This document shows, piece after piece, positions 10,518 to 19,469 of a stretch of 64,000 nt of DNA. A program made the position numbers and the translations under genes. Under the pieces are notes generated by a model that saw nothing but the letters and a program-made list of their open reading frames with translations, did no database searches and was not told the origin of the DNA. This DNA is from Rhodoferax sp. (GTDB lineage Bacteria > Pseudomonadota > Gammaproteobacteria > Burkholderiales > Burkholderiaceae_C), in NCBI RefSeq assembly GCF_028688795.1, contig NZ_JAQTXM010000015.1, forward strand, positions 57,352 through 121,351, given 5' to 3'. Numbering within the stretch: the first letter of the stretch is position 1; each line of letters begins with the position of its first letter.

Positions 10518-10922
10518 ATGGCTAAAGCACCCGCTAACAATGCAGCACAGCGTGTTCGCAAGAAAGTTCGTAAAAACGTAGCCGATGGTATTGCACACGT
10601 TCACGCGTCGTTCAACAACACCATCATCACGATCACTGACCGTCAAGGTAACTCGTTGTCTTGGGCGTCTTCAGGCGGCCAAGGTTTCAAGGGCTCACGT
10701 AAATCAACACCTTTTGCTGCTCAGGTGGCCTCTGAAGTTGCTGGTCGTGCGGCGATTGAACAGGGCATCAAGAACCTTGATGTCGAGATCAAAGGCCCAG
10801 GCCCAGGTCGCGAGTCTTCTGTGCGTGCGTTGGCGGCTTTAGGCATTCGCATCAATATGATCGCTGATGTGACCCCCGTGCCACATAACGGCTGCCGCCC
10901 ACAAAAGCGTCGTCGGATCTAA
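10518..10922 (+). CDS. rpsK: 30S ribosomal protein S11
   Basis: Platform protein of the 30S subunit near the Shine-Dalgarno helix. It is 134 residues long, with the basic N-terminus ([13 protein letters not shown]), [19 protein letters not shown], and the C-terminal [17 protein letters not shown]. Confidence 0.98.
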   Translation: MAKAPANNAAQRVRKKVRKNVADGIAHVHASFNNTIITITDRQGNSLSWASSGGQGFKGSRKSTPFAAQVASEVAGRAAIEQGIKNLDVEIKGPGPGRESSVRALAALGIRINMIADVTPVPHNGCRPQKRRRI

Positions 10923-10940
10923 TTTTTTACCAAGCCCACC

Positions 10941-10965
10941 GCCATGATCCGTACTGGATCGTGGC
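10941..10965 (+). promoter_or_regulatory. Hairpin in the rpsD leader
   Basis: A 10-bp stem (GCCATGATCC / GGATCGTGGC, one wobble pair) with a five-base loop lies in the 83-bp gap between rpsK and rpsD. No T-run follows, so it is not an intrinsic terminator. It could stabilise or regulate rpsD translation; that is inference. Confidence 0.4.
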
Positions 10966-11005
10966 TCCCGCGTCATGCGCGGCAGATGATTAAAAGGAAA
11001 CTCAA

Positions 11006-11629
11006 GTGGCACGTTATTTAGGCCCCAAGGCCAAGCTCTCCCGTCGTGAAGGTACGGATCTGTTCCTCAAGAGTGCTCGTCGCTCTATCGGTGACAAGGC
11101 AAAGTTCGACTCCAAACCGGGCCAGCACGGACGCACTTCGGGTGCACGTACTTCCGACTACGGTGTTCAGTTGCGTGAGAAGCAAAAAGTCAAGCGGATG
11201 TACGGCATCCTTGAAAAGCAGTTCCGTCGCTATTTTGAAGAGGCAGATCGTCGCAAGGGCAACACGGGCGCAAACCTGTTGGGCTTGCTTGAAAGTCGCC
11301 TGGACAATGTTGTGTACCGCATGGGCTTTGGCTCAACTCGCGCAGAAGCACGTCAACTGGTTTCTCACAAAGCGATGCTGGTCAACGGCAAATCCGTCAA
11401 TATCCCTTCCTACATGGTGAAGGTAGGGGACGTCATTGCTGTGCGTGAGAAATCCGCTAAGCAAAATCGGATCGCTGAAGCTTTGCAATTGGCACAACAA
11501 GTTGGTATGCCAGCTTGGGTTGATGTCAACTCGGAAAAAGCCGAAGGCGTGTTCAAGGCTGTCCCAGATCGTGATCAGTTCGCCGCTGATGTGAATGAGT
11601 CTTTGATCGTTGAGTTGTATTCCCGCTAA
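11006..11629 (+). CDS. rpsD: 30S ribosomal protein S4
   Basis: Primary 16S rRNA-binding and assembly protein; in E. coli it represses the alpha operon. The 207-residue form starts at GTG ([19 protein letters not shown]) with an AAAAGGAAA ribosome site. The S4 RNA-binding domain is at about residues 97-160 ([26 protein letters not shown]). The gene is flanked by two hairpins not seen elsewhere in the operon. Confidence 0.98.
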   Translation: MARYLGPKAKLSRREGTDLFLKSARRSIGDKAKFDSKPGQHGRTSGARTSDYGVQLREKQKVKRMYGILEKQFRRYFEEADRRKGNTGANLLGLLESRLDNVVYRMGFGSTRAEARQLVSHKAMLVNGKSVNIPSYMVKVGDVIAVREKSAKQNRIAEALQLAQQVGMPAWVDVNSEKAEGVFKAVPDRDQFAADVNESLIVELYSR

Positions 11630-11656
11630 TTGACTCAGTCGTTTTCGTTTTGCTGT

Positions 11657-11676
11657 GAAGGCCTTAGTTGGCCTTC
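11657..11676 (+). promoter_or_regulatory. Hairpin between rpsD and rpoA
   Basis: A perfect 7-bp stem (GAAGGCC / GGCCTTC) with loop TTAGTT sits in the 104-bp rpsD-rpoA gap. No T-run follows, so it may act as an attenuator or RNA-processing site rather than a terminator. The role is inferred. Confidence 0.4.
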
Positions 11677-11733
11677 CGGCGTTTATTCAGCCTTACCGAT
11701 GTAACGAATCGGGGGTATTGAGAGGATTTATTC

Positions 11734-12723
11734 ATGCAAAGTAGTTTACTGAAGCCCAAAGCGATCCACGTTGAGCAGCTGTCTCCCAACAGGGCGAAAG
11801 TTGTACTGGAGCCTTTTGAGCGCGGTTATGGTCACACGCTGGGTAATGCCCTGCGCCGTGTGTTGTTGTCGTCAATGCCTGGGTATGCACCAACTGAGGT
11901 CACCATTGCTGGCGTCTTGCATGAATACTCGTCGATTGACGGCGTGCACGAGGATGTCGTCAATATCTTGTTGAATTTGAAGGGTGTGGTTTTCAAACTG
12001 CATAACCGCGACGAAGTCACATTGAGTTTGCGCAAGGACACCGAGGGTGTTGTCAGTGCCGGCGACATTCAGACACCGCATGATGTCGAAATCATCAATC
12101 CAGATCACGTGATTGCGAATTTGTCTCACGGCGGCAAACTGGACATGCAGATCAAGGTTGAAAAAGGCCGTGGATACGTTCCTGGCACGATGCGCCGTCA
12201 TGGCGACGAGCCAACCAAGTCCATCGGTCGGATTGTGCTTGATGCTTCTTACTCACCGGTAAAGCGGGTGAGCTACACCGTCGAAAGCGCGCGTGTTGAA
12301 CAGCGTACTGATTTGGATAAGCTGATTGTTGACATTGAAACCAATGGGGCAATCTCAGCTGAAGATGCGGTTCGTGCCTCGGCGAAGATTCTGGTTGAGC
12401 AGTTGGCAGTGTTTGCCCAACTTGAAGGTGGTGAAGTTGACGCGATCGTGTCACCGTCGTCACGTGGCAGTTCGCAGTTTGACCCGGTGTTGTTGCGCCC
12501 GGTTGACGAACTTGAATTGACTGTTCGTTCAGCTAATTGCTTGAAAGCTGAAAATATTTACTACATTGGCGATTTGATTCAGCGGACTGAAAACGAGCTC
12601 TTGAAGACACCTAATTTGGGTCGGAAGTCGCTCAATGAAATTAAGGAAGTGTTGGCCTCGCGTGGCTTGACACTGGGTATGAAGCTTGAAAGTTGGCCAC
12701 CGGCTGCACTGGAAAAGCGCTAA
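11734..12723 (+). CDS. rpoA: RNA polymerase alpha subunit
   Basis: Dimerises to nucleate RNA polymerase assembly. The 329-residue protein has the N-terminal dimerisation domain ([20 protein letters not shown]) and the C-terminal DNA/activator-binding domain. The latter includes [20 protein letters not shown], where the arginine corresponds to the UP-element-binding residue, and the helix-hairpin-helix [16 protein letters not shown]. It lies between rpsD and rplQ in the canonical alpha-operon order. Confidence 0.98.
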   Translation: MQSSLLKPKAIHVEQLSPNRAKVVLEPFERGYGHTLGNALRRVLLSSMPGYAPTEVTIAGVLHEYSSIDGVHEDVVNILLNLKGVVFKLHNRDEVTLSLRKDTEGVVSAGDIQTPHDVEIINPDHVIANLSHGGKLDMQIKVEKGRGYVPGTMRRHGDEPTKSIGRIVLDASYSPVKRVSYTVESARVEQRTDLDKLIVDIETNGAISAEDAVRASAKILVEQLAVFAQLEGGEVDAIVSPSSRGSSQFDPVLLRPVDELELTVRSANCLKAENIYYIGDLIQRTENELLKTPNLGRKSLNEIKEVLASRGLTLGMKLESWPPAALEKR

Positions 12724-12798
12724 ATCAGGAGCCTGAAAAGGCTTCGCGCAACGGGCAGTACCTGATACGGCTGTCTTCAATCAAACTAAGGAAATAAT

Positions 12799-13200
12799 AT
12801 GCGTCACGGACTTGGCTTACGTAAACTCAATCGCACTTCATCACATCGCTTGGCGATGTTGCGCAATATGATGAATTCGCTCATCGAGCATGAAGTTATC
12901 AAAACAACAGTGCCAAAAGCCAAAGAACTTCGCCGCGTGATTGAACCCATGATCACCTTGGCTAAAGTTGCGACGGTTGCAAATCGCCGCTTGGCCTTTG
13001 ACCGCCTGCGTGACCGCGATAGCGTCGTCAAACTTTTCAACGATCTGGGTCCTCGCTTCAATGCTCGTCCAGGTGGCTACACACGCATTTTGAAAATGGG
13101 TTTCCGCGTGGGTGACAACGCCCCCATGGCGTTGGTTGAGCTTGTTGATCGCGCTGCAGTAGAAGAAAAACTTACTGAAGCTCAAGTTGCTTCAGAATAA
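12799..13200 (+). CDS. rplQ: 50S ribosomal protein L17
   Basis: Located near the peptide exit tunnel of the 50S subunit. It is 133 residues long, starting [17 protein letters not shown] with the signature [13 protein letters not shown]. It is the last protein gene of the operon. An initiator tRNA begins only 16 bp after its stop codon. Confidence 0.98.
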   Translation: MRHGLGLRKLNRTSSHRLAMLRNMMNSLIEHEVIKTTVPKAKELRRVIEPMITLAKVATVANRRLAFDRLRDRDSVVKLFNDLGPRFNARPGGYTRILKMGFRVGDNAPMALVELVDRAAVEEKLTEAQVASE

Positions 13201-13216
13201 GTTATAATAAAGATAT

Positions 13217-13293
<77 letters not shown>

Positions 13294-13317
13294 GTTAGTC
13301 AAGGGTTTTCTTGATTC

Positions 13318-13344
13318 AAAAAGCCCGCCTAAAGCGGGCTTTTT
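13318..13344 (+). terminator. Rho-independent terminator of the rplN-tRNA operon
   Basis: A perfect 11-bp stem (AAAAAGCCCGC / GCGGGCTTTTT) with loop CTAAA is found 24 bp after the tRNA. The U-tract is built into the stem. This is the clear end of the ribosomal operon. Confidence 0.9.
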
Positions 13345-13540
13345 GCTGCGTGTTCGTTTCAGGCTATCTTGCCGGTATGCTTTTTCGGGCTAGGATTGCT
13401 AATTCAGCAACCCAACGTTCGCCCTTTCTGCACCACGAACCGGTCAAGCGCCGCAAGCGTTGCCCTTAGAGGTTGCTCATGATGATTGTTGGGTTGAAAC
13501 GACAGTAGTCCGATGCCTTTGCACCGTGACAGAATTAGGC

Positions 13541-14716
13541 ATGTCCACACCCGACACCGTAGCCGCTGATCAAGTCACTCATCTGGATGACTCTGGCACC
13601 ATCGTCACGACAGCCCTGAATGGGGCGGCGATTGGTCCGATTTCCCTCGACTATTACTTGCCTATCTTTCGTCTATTTGACGCAAGCAACCGCAGTGGCC
13701 CAAGTTGGAATTGGGCTGCATGTCTGTACACGTTGAGCTGGTTGGTTTTTAGGCGCTTGAGGGGCTCAGCTTGGATCTACGCTTCGGCCGTGTTGTGTTG
13801 TTTGCTCATATTGTTTGCTTTGTCCAAATGGGTGCCTGACTTCTATGATGCAAATGAAGTCTTTTTATGGGTGGGTTTCGGCGTCTTCTATTTTTTGCTG
13901 CCTGGGATCTACGGTAACAAGCTGCTGTATGGTGCGACCCGTGAAAACGTGTTGCATGCGCTCACCGTGAGCAGCACGCTCAAGGGGGCCTGCGAAAAAC
14001 TGAGACTTCAGGCCGCCTCGCGGGGGCGCTTCATCTGGCTGGTGCTGATTAATATGGTGCTGGCAAGTTCTGTTGCCGGTGTCTATCTGGCGTTTCCTGA
14101 TATTGCCGTCGTCGCTAAAAGGGCGATGTTCGCGGACGAGATGGACAAACATAACGAAGCCCTAGTTGAAGAATCTGTGCAGATACCCGCAGCCGCGCCA
14201 GCTTCTGTCCCAACCACTGGCCCATTAACTGCCTCTGCCTCTGCCCTTGCCCCGATTTTGGTCGTCTCTACGCTGATTCCGGTAGCTAGCGCTAGCCCCG
14301 AGTTGATGCGGCCTGAAACTGAGTCACTCTCCACAAGCGCAACACAAGCTGACCTGACGGTCCTGGATGCGGCAGCTTTGCGATATGTGCCCAGACGCCG
14401 GCTGGATGTGATCGCAACATCCGCCGCGCCGGTGGAGGCGGCACCCGCTGGATCGCGGCAGACGGTGACGGCATCGACGCAAGCAAATCCGCTGTACTAC
14501 ATCAATGTGGGTTTGTTTGCCAACGATTGGAATGCGCGTTATGCACAAGCGAAATTGGTGGACGCTGGCCTGGTGTCATTCCGGCAGGCGTTAATGACCA
14601 ACAAAGGTAAATTGACGCGCGTACGCGTGGGCCCGTTTGAAAGCAAAGCTGACGCAGATGTCGATGCCAAAAAAATTCATGCGCTCAAACTGGACGCAGT
14701 CGTTATTCGTCAATAA
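13541..14716 (+). CDS. DUF2628-like membrane protein with C-terminal SPOR domain
   Basis: The 391-residue protein has an N-terminal DUF2628-like region with three hydrophobic spans: WIYASAVLCCLLILFALSKWV, VFLWVGFGVFYFLLPGIYG, and FIWLVLINMVLASSVAGVYLAF. A long alanine/proline/serine-rich linker follows. The C-terminus (about residues 315-391) resembles a SPOR domain, which in known proteins binds denuded septal peptidoglycan (YYINVGLFANDWNARYAQAKL, then TRVRVGPFESKADAD). A role at the division site is therefore inferred. The ATG at 13541 was chosen over a start 27 codons earlier because the longer version adds non-homologous sequence. The gene is alone on the plus strand after the tRNA terminator. 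Confidence 0.75.
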   Translation: MSTPDTVAADQVTHLDDSGTIVTTALNGAAIGPISLDYYLPIFRLFDASNRSGPSWNWAACLYTLSWLVFRRLRGSAWIYASAVLCCLLILFALSKWVPDFYDANEVFLWVGFGVFYFLLPGIYGNKLLYGATRENVLHALTVSSTLKGACEKLRLQAASRGRFIWLVLINMVLASSVAGVYLAFPDIAVVAKRAMFADEMDKHNEALVEESVQIPAAAPASVPTTGPLTASASALAPILVVSTLIPVASASPELMRPETESLSTSATQADLTVLDAAALRYVPRRRLDVIATSAAPVEAAPAGSRQTVTASTQANPLYYINVGLFANDWNARYAQAKLVDAGLVSFRQALMTNKGKLTRVRVGPFESKADADVDAKKIHALKLDAVVIRQ

Positions 14717-14801
14717 CGGCTACCCAGCGCGGCAGAGCACTAGTCAGGTTGGCCTCAAAATTGGAATGGGCAACCAGCGGCAGGAAAGCAGTCCTTGCGC
14801 G

Positions 14802-15362
14802 TTATTTCCAGCGCAAGGGCTCAATGTGCACGTTGTGCACGCCGTCCCCCAGCATCAGCGCGCCTTCTTGTATGGTGGCTTGCAGGTTCATGCTGCGCTG
14901 TGCCAGCGGCTTCAGTTCCAGTGCTGAGGTGTTGGGTATGCGCCAGACCTGCAGGTTCTTCAGGCGTGTGAGTTTGGTTTCAATGCCGCGCCACCAGATG
15001 TCGGCGGCTGGGCCAAAGGCGTAAAGCACCACAACATCGGCCTTGTTGCAAGCCTTGTTCAGCGGCTTGTCTTCAGGTTGTCCAACCTCGATCCACAGGC
15101 GAGTCAGGCCGGTGAAGTCGCGCAGCCAGACATCGGGCTCGTCGGGGTCGCTCAATCCGGCGCCAAAGGCCAGCGTGCCGTCACCGCCGCAGACGGTTTG
15201 CAACTGGTGCGCCTGCAGCGCCAGCGCGCACAGCCGCACCATCATGCGTTCGTCGGTTTCGCTTGGGTGGCGCGCCAGCGTGAGCGCATGGTCAGCGTAG
15301 TAGCTGTGGTCAATGTCTGCTATTTGCAGGCCGGCTTTAAAGATGGTGGATTTGGTGGCCAT
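14802..15362 (-). CDS. yaeQ: YaeQ family protein
   Basis: The 186-residue protein closely follows the YaeQ pattern: start MATKSTIFKAGLQIADIDH, then LTLARHPSETDERMMVRLCA, WIEVGQPEDKPLNKAC and the C-terminal MNLQATIQEGALML. YaeQ has a PD-(D/E)XK nuclease-like fold. Its biochemical activity is not established, although an antitermination-related role was once proposed. The internal ATG was chosen over an upstream extension of 17 codons. It lies downstream of purB on the same strand, separated by a strong inverted repeat. Confidence 0.88.
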   Translation of the reverse strand: MATKSTIFKAGLQIADIDHSYYADHALTLARHPSETDERMMVRLCALALQAHQLQTVCGGDGTLAFGAGLSDPDEPDVWLRDFTGLTRLWIEVGQPEDKPLNKACNKADVVVLYAFGPAADIWWRGIETKLTRLKNLQVWRIPNTSALELKPLAQRSMNLQATIQEGALMLGDGVHNVHIEPLRWK

Positions 15363-15385
15363 GGATGATCGGGTAGACACCAACG

Positions 15386-15422
15386 TGAAGCAGATTGAAG
15401 ACCAATTCTTCAATCTGCTTCA
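15386..15422. repeat. Perfect 16-bp inverted repeat between purB and yaeQ
   Basis: TGAAGCAGATTGAAGA at 15386-15401 and its exact complement at 15407-15422 surround a five-base loop CCAAT. The hairpin is strong but lacks a T-run on the minus strand, where both neighbours are transcribed. It could be an operator, an RNA processing site or a remnant of a palindromic element. Confidence 0.6.
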
Positions 15423-15453
15423 AAGTGCGCAGTTGAAATAGATAAATAAGCGA

Positions 15454-16833
15454 TTACACGCGCCGGGCCAGTTCCGCCGCCATGCCCACATAGCTGGCAG
15501 GCGTCATGGCCAGCAGTCGGACCTTTTCAGCTTCAGGCAACGCCAGGCCGGCAATGAAGCCTTGCATCAGTTCACGCGTCATGGCTTCGCCACGGGTGAA
15601 TTTTTTCAGCTGCTCATAAGGCTGGGGCAGACCAAAACGGCGCATCACGGTTTGAATCGGTTCAGCCATCACTTCCCAAGAGCTGTCGAGGTCGCCGGCA
15701 ATCGCGGCTTCGTTGATTTCCAGCTTGCCCAAGCCGGTAGCGAGTGACTGGTAGGCCAGCACCGCGTAACCCAAGGCCACACCCATGTTGCGCAGTACGG
15801 TGCTGTCGGTCAGGTCGCGCTGCCAGCGGCTGATCGGCAGCTTTTCGCTCATGTGGCGCAGCATGGCGTTGGCCAGACCCAGATTGCCCTCGGCGTTCTC
15901 AAAATCAATCGGGTTGACTTTGTGCGGCATGGTGCTGGAACCCACTTCGCCGTCGCGCAGCTTTTGCTTGAAATAGCCTAGAGAGACATAGCCCCAAACG
16001 TCACGCGACCAGTCAATCAGGATGGTGTTAGTGCGTGCCACGGCGTCAAACAGCTCGGCCATGTAGTCATGCGGCTCAATCTGGATGCTGTAGGGCTGAA
16101 ACGTCAGGCCCAGGCCAACTGGCTCGGGGGTTTCGATGACCTTCTTGCTGAATGCCTCCCAGTCAAACTCGGGCCAGGCCGACAGGTGGGCGTTGAAATT
16201 GCCCACGGCGCCATTCATTTTGGCCATCAGTTTGACGGATGCGATGCGTTCGCGTGCTGCCACCAAGCGCACCACCACGTTGGCAATTTCCTTGCCCACC
16301 GTGGTCGGGCTGGCAGTTTGGCCGTGGGTGCGGCTGAGCATCGACACCTCGGCAAACGCATGCGCCATGTCGCGCAGCTTGGTGATGATGGCGTCAAGCG
16401 TGGGCAGCAACACAGCGTCGCGGCCACTTTTCAGTTGCAGCGCGTGGCTGGTGTTGTTGATGTCTTCGCTGGTGCAGCCAAAGTGCACAAACTCCTGCAC
16501 GGCCACCAGTTCGGGGCGGGCTTCAAACTTGGACTTGAGCCAGTATTCCACCGCTTTCACGTCGTGGTTGGTGACTTTTTCGATGTCCTTGATGGCCTTG
16601 CCATCGGTTTCCGAGAAGTTCTTGACCAGCCCCATCAGGTAGGTGCGCGCGCCGGGTGAAAGCGGCTTGAACTCGGCAAAACCGCAGTCGCTCAAGGCGA
16701 TGAACCAGGCCACTTCGACCTGAACACGGCGGTGCATGTAACCCTGCTCACTCATGGCGGGGCGCAGTTTGGCAAGCTTGGCGGCGTAGCGGCCGTCCAG
16801 CGGGGAAAGGGCGGAAATAGCGGAGGTAGTCAT
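15454..16833 (-). CDS. purB: Adenylosuccinate lyase
   Basis: Cleaves SAICAR and adenylosuccinate in purine synthesis. The 459-residue product has the fumarase/aspartase superfamily layout: FGCTSEDINNTSHAL, the catalytic histidine region SRTHGQTASPTTVGKE, and the signature loop GSSTMPHKVNPIDFEN. The ATG at 16833 (MTTSAISALSPLDGRYAAKL) matches the family start; upstream in-frame codons are not conserved. It is divergent from the glutathione transferase gene. Confidence 0.96.
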   Translation of the reverse strand: MTTSAISALSPLDGRYAAKLAKLRPAMSEQGYMHRRVQVEVAWFIALSDCGFAEFKPLSPGARTYLMGLVKNFSETDGKAIKDIEKVTNHDVKAVEYWLKSKFEARPELVAVQEFVHFGCTSEDINNTSHALQLKSGRDAVLLPTLDAIITKLRDMAHAFAEVSMLSRTHGQTASPTTVGKEIANVVVRLVAARERIASVKLMAKMNGAVGNFNAHLSAWPEFDWEAFSKKVIETPEPVGLGLTFQPYSIQIEPHDYMAELFDAVARTNTILIDWSRDVWGYVSLGYFKQKLRDGEVGSSTMPHKVNPIDFENAEGNLGLANAMLRHMSEKLPISRWQRDLTDSTVLRNMGVALGYAVLAYQSLATGLGKLEINEAAIAGDLDSSWEVMAEPIQTVMRRFGLPQPYEQLKKFTRGEAMTRELMQGFIAGLALPEAEKVRLLAMTPASYVGMAAELARRV

Positions 16834-16994
16834 GCGCGGCATTGTAGGGCGCGACACTGGGTAAACCCGCAAGCGCCACGTCAGCTTGCATGGACGCAAC
16901 ACGCCAATAAGGGGCATGTCCAAAGCGCCGCCCTGGCTGGCCCTGCCTGTATAGAATCACCAGTCAACTATGCGGGTCACCCCCCAATTGCCTC

Positions 16995-17615
16995 ATGCCT
17001 ATGAAACTGATCGGATCCAACTCCAGCCCTTATGTGCGCAAAGTGCGCGTCGTCATGGCAGAAAAAAAGCTTGACTACGAGTATGTGCTGGAGGATGTCT
17101 GGTCGGCCAACACCAACATTGGATCGGCGAGCCCGCTGGGCAAGGTGCCATGCCTGGTGATGGAAGGTGCCGAGGCCATTTTTGACTCGCGCGTGATCGT
17201 TGAATACCTTGACACCCTGTCGCCCGTGGGCAAACTGATTCCCAGCATGGGCCGAGAGCGCGCCGAGGTCAAAACCTGGGAAGCGCTGGCCGATGGTGTG
17301 CTGGACGCGTCCATCCTCGCGCGTCTCGAAGCGACCTGGGGCGGCCGCACGCCAGAGCAGCGCAGCCAGGCCTGGATTGACCGCCAATTGGGCAAGGTCG
17401 ATGCCGCACTGCTGGCCATGAGCAAAGGCCTGGGCGACAAGGCGTTTTGTGTCAGCATCCATTTGAGCCTGGCCGACGTGGCCGTGGGTGTGGCGCTGGG
17501 CTATCTTGACTTCCGGTTTCCACAAATCGACTGGCGCGAGCGGTACCCCAATTTGCTCAAATTGCAGGACAAGCTGATGGCCCGCCCCAGCTTTGCCGAC
17601 ACCAAGCCGTTATAA
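16995..17615 (+). CDS. Glutathione S-transferase family protein
   Basis: A 206-residue cytosolic protein with an N-terminal thioredoxin-like GST domain (MKLIGSNSSPYVRKVRVVMAEKKL) and an all-helical C-terminal domain. The serine pair in GSNSSPYVRKV lies where the catalytic Ser/Cys of beta- or theta-like GSTs sits. PLGKVPCLVMEGAEAIFDSRVIVEYL carries the cis-proline and the glutathione-binding E/S pair (DSR). The substrate is unknown. The start could be 16995 or the ATG at 17001; neither has a clear ribosome site. Confidence 0.88.
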   Translation: MPMKLIGSNSSPYVRKVRVVMAEKKLDYEYVLEDVWSANTNIGSASPLGKVPCLVMEGAEAIFDSRVIVEYLDTLSPVGKLIPSMGRERAEVKTWEALADGVLDASILARLEATWGGRTPEQRSQAWIDRQLGKVDAALLAMSKGLGDKAFCVSIHLSLADVAVGVALGYLDFRFPQIDWRERYPNLLKLQDKLMARPSFADTKPL

Positions 17616-17641
17616 AGTGAAAGAGCGGTCCTTGCGCCCGC

Positions 17642-18082
17642 TCAGGCGTTGACACGTCGTTTCAGCCAGCGCATCAAACTGCCCACCACGGGCAGTTTTT
17701 CGTAGAGCTCTTGCGCGGCATCCCAATAGTCACGGTGCACTGTGATCTGGCCGCTGCTAGAAAGCACCAAGTGGCTGGCCCCCAAGATCACCTGCTCTTG
17801 CCCGGCCCGGTAGCCCTTGAAATAAAAGCGGAACTCCCAGGTCAGAAAACACTGCGCACCTTGCAGCACACGCTCTTTGACAACAAAGCGCGGCTGCTGC
17901 AGGCTGACGAACATGTGCGCAAAAATCCGCGTGATGGCAGGCACACCCGTGACGTCGTTGAACGGGTCAGTAAAACGCGCTTGTGGGTCGTAAAACTCGC
18001 CGAGCTGCGCCACGTTTTGGGGGGTCAGAGTCTCAAAAATTTGCACGATGTGGGCAACGTGCTGGCTGTGGTCGGTGGTCAT
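17642..18082 (-). CDS. NTF2-like (SnoaL-type) protein
   Basis: The 146-residue protein matches the NTF2-like cone-barrel fold in pattern: IVQIFETLTPQNVAQLGEFYDPQARFTDPFNDVTG near the N-terminus and LTWEFRFYFKGYR in the beta sheet. Such proteins are small enzymes or ligand carriers; the substrate here is unknown. It is the last gene of an eight-gene minus-strand operon, and its start overlaps the stop of the preceding SDR gene by 4 bp (ATGA). The lipid-modifying context suggests a helper role in fatty-acid chemistry. Confidence 0.75.
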   Translation of the reverse strand: MTTDHSQHVAHIVQIFETLTPQNVAQLGEFYDPQARFTDPFNDVTGVPAITRIFAHMFVSLQQPRFVVKERVLQGAQCFLTWEFRFYFKGYRAGQEQVILGASHLVLSSSGQITVHRDYWDAAQELYEKLPVVGSLMRWLKRRVNA

Positions 18083-18858
18083 TGGGTGGCGCGTGAAACC
18101 AGGTCAAAGTAGAGGCGGTAGGGTAGCAGGCGCAAGGCTTGTAGCCACAGGGTGAAGCGTTTCGGAAAATGAACCTCGAACGCACCACGCGCCCAACCTT
18201 TCAAAATAGCCTGGGCGGCCTGTTCGGGTGTCAGCAGCGCGGGCATGGCAAAGGTGTTGCCGGCCGTAAGTGGTGTTTGCACAAACCCAGGGTTGATGAT
18301 GGAAACCCCAAGCCCCTGGTGGTGCACATCGAGGTAAAGCGTCTCGGCCAAGTTGATCAGTGCCGCTTTGGTCGGACCGTAAGCTAGGCTGTTAGGCAGG
18401 CCGCCATAACCCGCCACGCTGCCGATCAGGCTGACGTGCCCCTGGCCGCGCGCCAGCAGTGCCGGCAACACGGCGTCCAGCACATTCAGCGCGCCAATAA
18501 AGTTCACGTCCACATGACGCTTCATGTCGGACAGGTTCAGGTTGTCGGCGCGCATGGCCTGGTAGTGGCCGGCGCAATACACCACGCAGTCCAGCGGTCC
18601 TAGCACCAGCAGCATCGCGGCTGCGGCCGTCACGGCTTGGGTGTCGGTGACATCCAGAGGCAGCGCCTGGCTGCCGGGGTGTTGCTGCACAAACTCGTCC
18701 AGCAAGCCCGTTTGGCGGGCTGACACCACCACCCGGGCCCCTTTCGCGTGGAGCGCGTGCGCAGTGGCTGCGCCAATGCCGCTGGAGGCGCCCACCAGCC
18801 AGACGGTTTTGCCGTGCCAGTTGGTCAGGCGTGGGTTGAGGGAATGGATGAATGGCAT
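18079..18858 (-). CDS. Short-chain dehydrogenase/reductase
   Basis: A 259-residue Rossmann-fold oxidoreductase. It shows the cofactor motif VGASSGIGAATAHAL (about residues 22-36), the CAGHY stretch replacing NNAG, and the active site SVAGYGG with AYGPTKAAL providing YxxxK. The C-terminus is hydrophobic and basic, as in membrane-associated SDRs. It is in the lipid-modification operon: a 68-bp spacer before it contains a dispersed repeat, and it overlaps the NTF2-like gene downstream. The substrate is not known. Confidence 0.85.
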   Translation of the reverse strand: MPFIHSLNPRLTNWHGKTVWLVGASSGIGAATAHALHAKGARVVVSARQTGLLDEFVQQHPGSQALPLDVTDTQAVTAAAAMLLVLGPLDCVVYCAGHYQAMRADNLNLSDMKRHVDVNFIGALNVLDAVLPALLARGQGHVSLIGSVAGYGGLPNSLAYGPTKAALINLAETLYLDVHHQGLGVSIINPGFVQTPLTAGNTFAMPALLTPEQAAQAILKGWARGAFEVHFPKRFTLWLQALRLLPYRLYFDLVSRATQ

Positions 18859-18870
18859 GGGATACTATTT

Positions 18871-18917
18871 TATTGATAGCTTCTTGCGCTTATTTAATAA
18901 GGGCTAGAGGCCTATTT
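18871..18917. repeat. Dispersed Comamonadaceae-type repeat, copy 1
   Basis: AT-rich core TATTGATAGCTTCTTGCGCT followed by TATTTAATAAGGGCTAGAGG. It fills the gap between the DUF3833 gene and the SDR gene. It serves here as the reference copy for the family of twelve found in this window. Confidence 0.75.
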
Positions 18918-18926
18918 GTTATAAAT

Positions 18927-19469
18927 TTATGAACCAGCCCGTCGTGTGAATGACAGGGTGACTTCACCCAGGTACACGCCAAACTTGCTCATGCGGGCCT
19001 TGTTGAGCATCACCGTGGGGGTCATCAGGTACATCCAGTCGTCAAACTGCACCTCAAAGACGCGGCCATCGACCGGCAGCGACAGCGTATATCGCCAGTT
19101 CAGCGCGTTGCCCCGGCTGGTGCCCAGGGCGGTGCCGACCACGTCGTCCGCCTGGCCGGTGTAGTGGCCGTCGGGCAATTTTTTCAAACGCCAGACGCGC
19201 CGCTGGCTGGTGCCGTCCGAGTAGCTGAAGGCCTCGTCCAGCACGCCATCGTCCCCGTTCCAGCTGCACTGCATGAGCACCGTGAAGCGCTTCACCACTT
19301 GGCCGGAGCGGTCGGTGAAGATGCCATAGGCGTCCAGCGTGCCGTTGAAATAGCTGCGCAGGTCAAGCGCAGGGGTCTCTTGCACGTAGCCCTCAATCTT
19401 TTGCGAGGCGCAGCCGCTAAAAGTCAGTGTGGAGGCCGCCGCAGCGCCTAAAAACAGTCGTTTTTTCAT
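18927..19469 (-). CDS. DUF3833 family lipoprotein
   Basis: The 180-residue product starts MKKRLFLGAAAASTLTFSGCAS, a short signal peptide with a probable lipobox cysteine at about residue 20. The rest resembles DUF3833: LRSYFNGTLDAYGIFTDRSGQVVKRF, LDEAFSYSDGTSQRRVWRL, and DDWMYLMTPTVMLNKARMSKFGV. The ATG at 19469 overlaps the stop codon of the MFS gene by 4 bp (ATGA), which fixes the start; a longer upstream reading is not used. Function is unknown, but the family is regularly found beside Cfa-like methyltransferases. Confidence 0.8.
   Translation of the reverse strand: MKKRLFLGAAAASTLTFSGCASQKIEGYVQETPALDLRSYFNGTLDAYGIFTDRSGQVVKRFTVLMQCSWNGDDGVLDEAFSYSDGTSQRRVWRLKKLPDGHYTGQADDVVGTALGTSRGNALNWRYTLSLPVDGRVFEVQFDDWMYLMTPTVMLNKARMSKFGVYLGEVTLSFTRRAGS

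Noticed and set aside
10941..10965. Terminator between rpsK and rpsD
   Set aside because: A good stem but no T-run after it, and rpsD continues the operon; listed as a hairpin instead.
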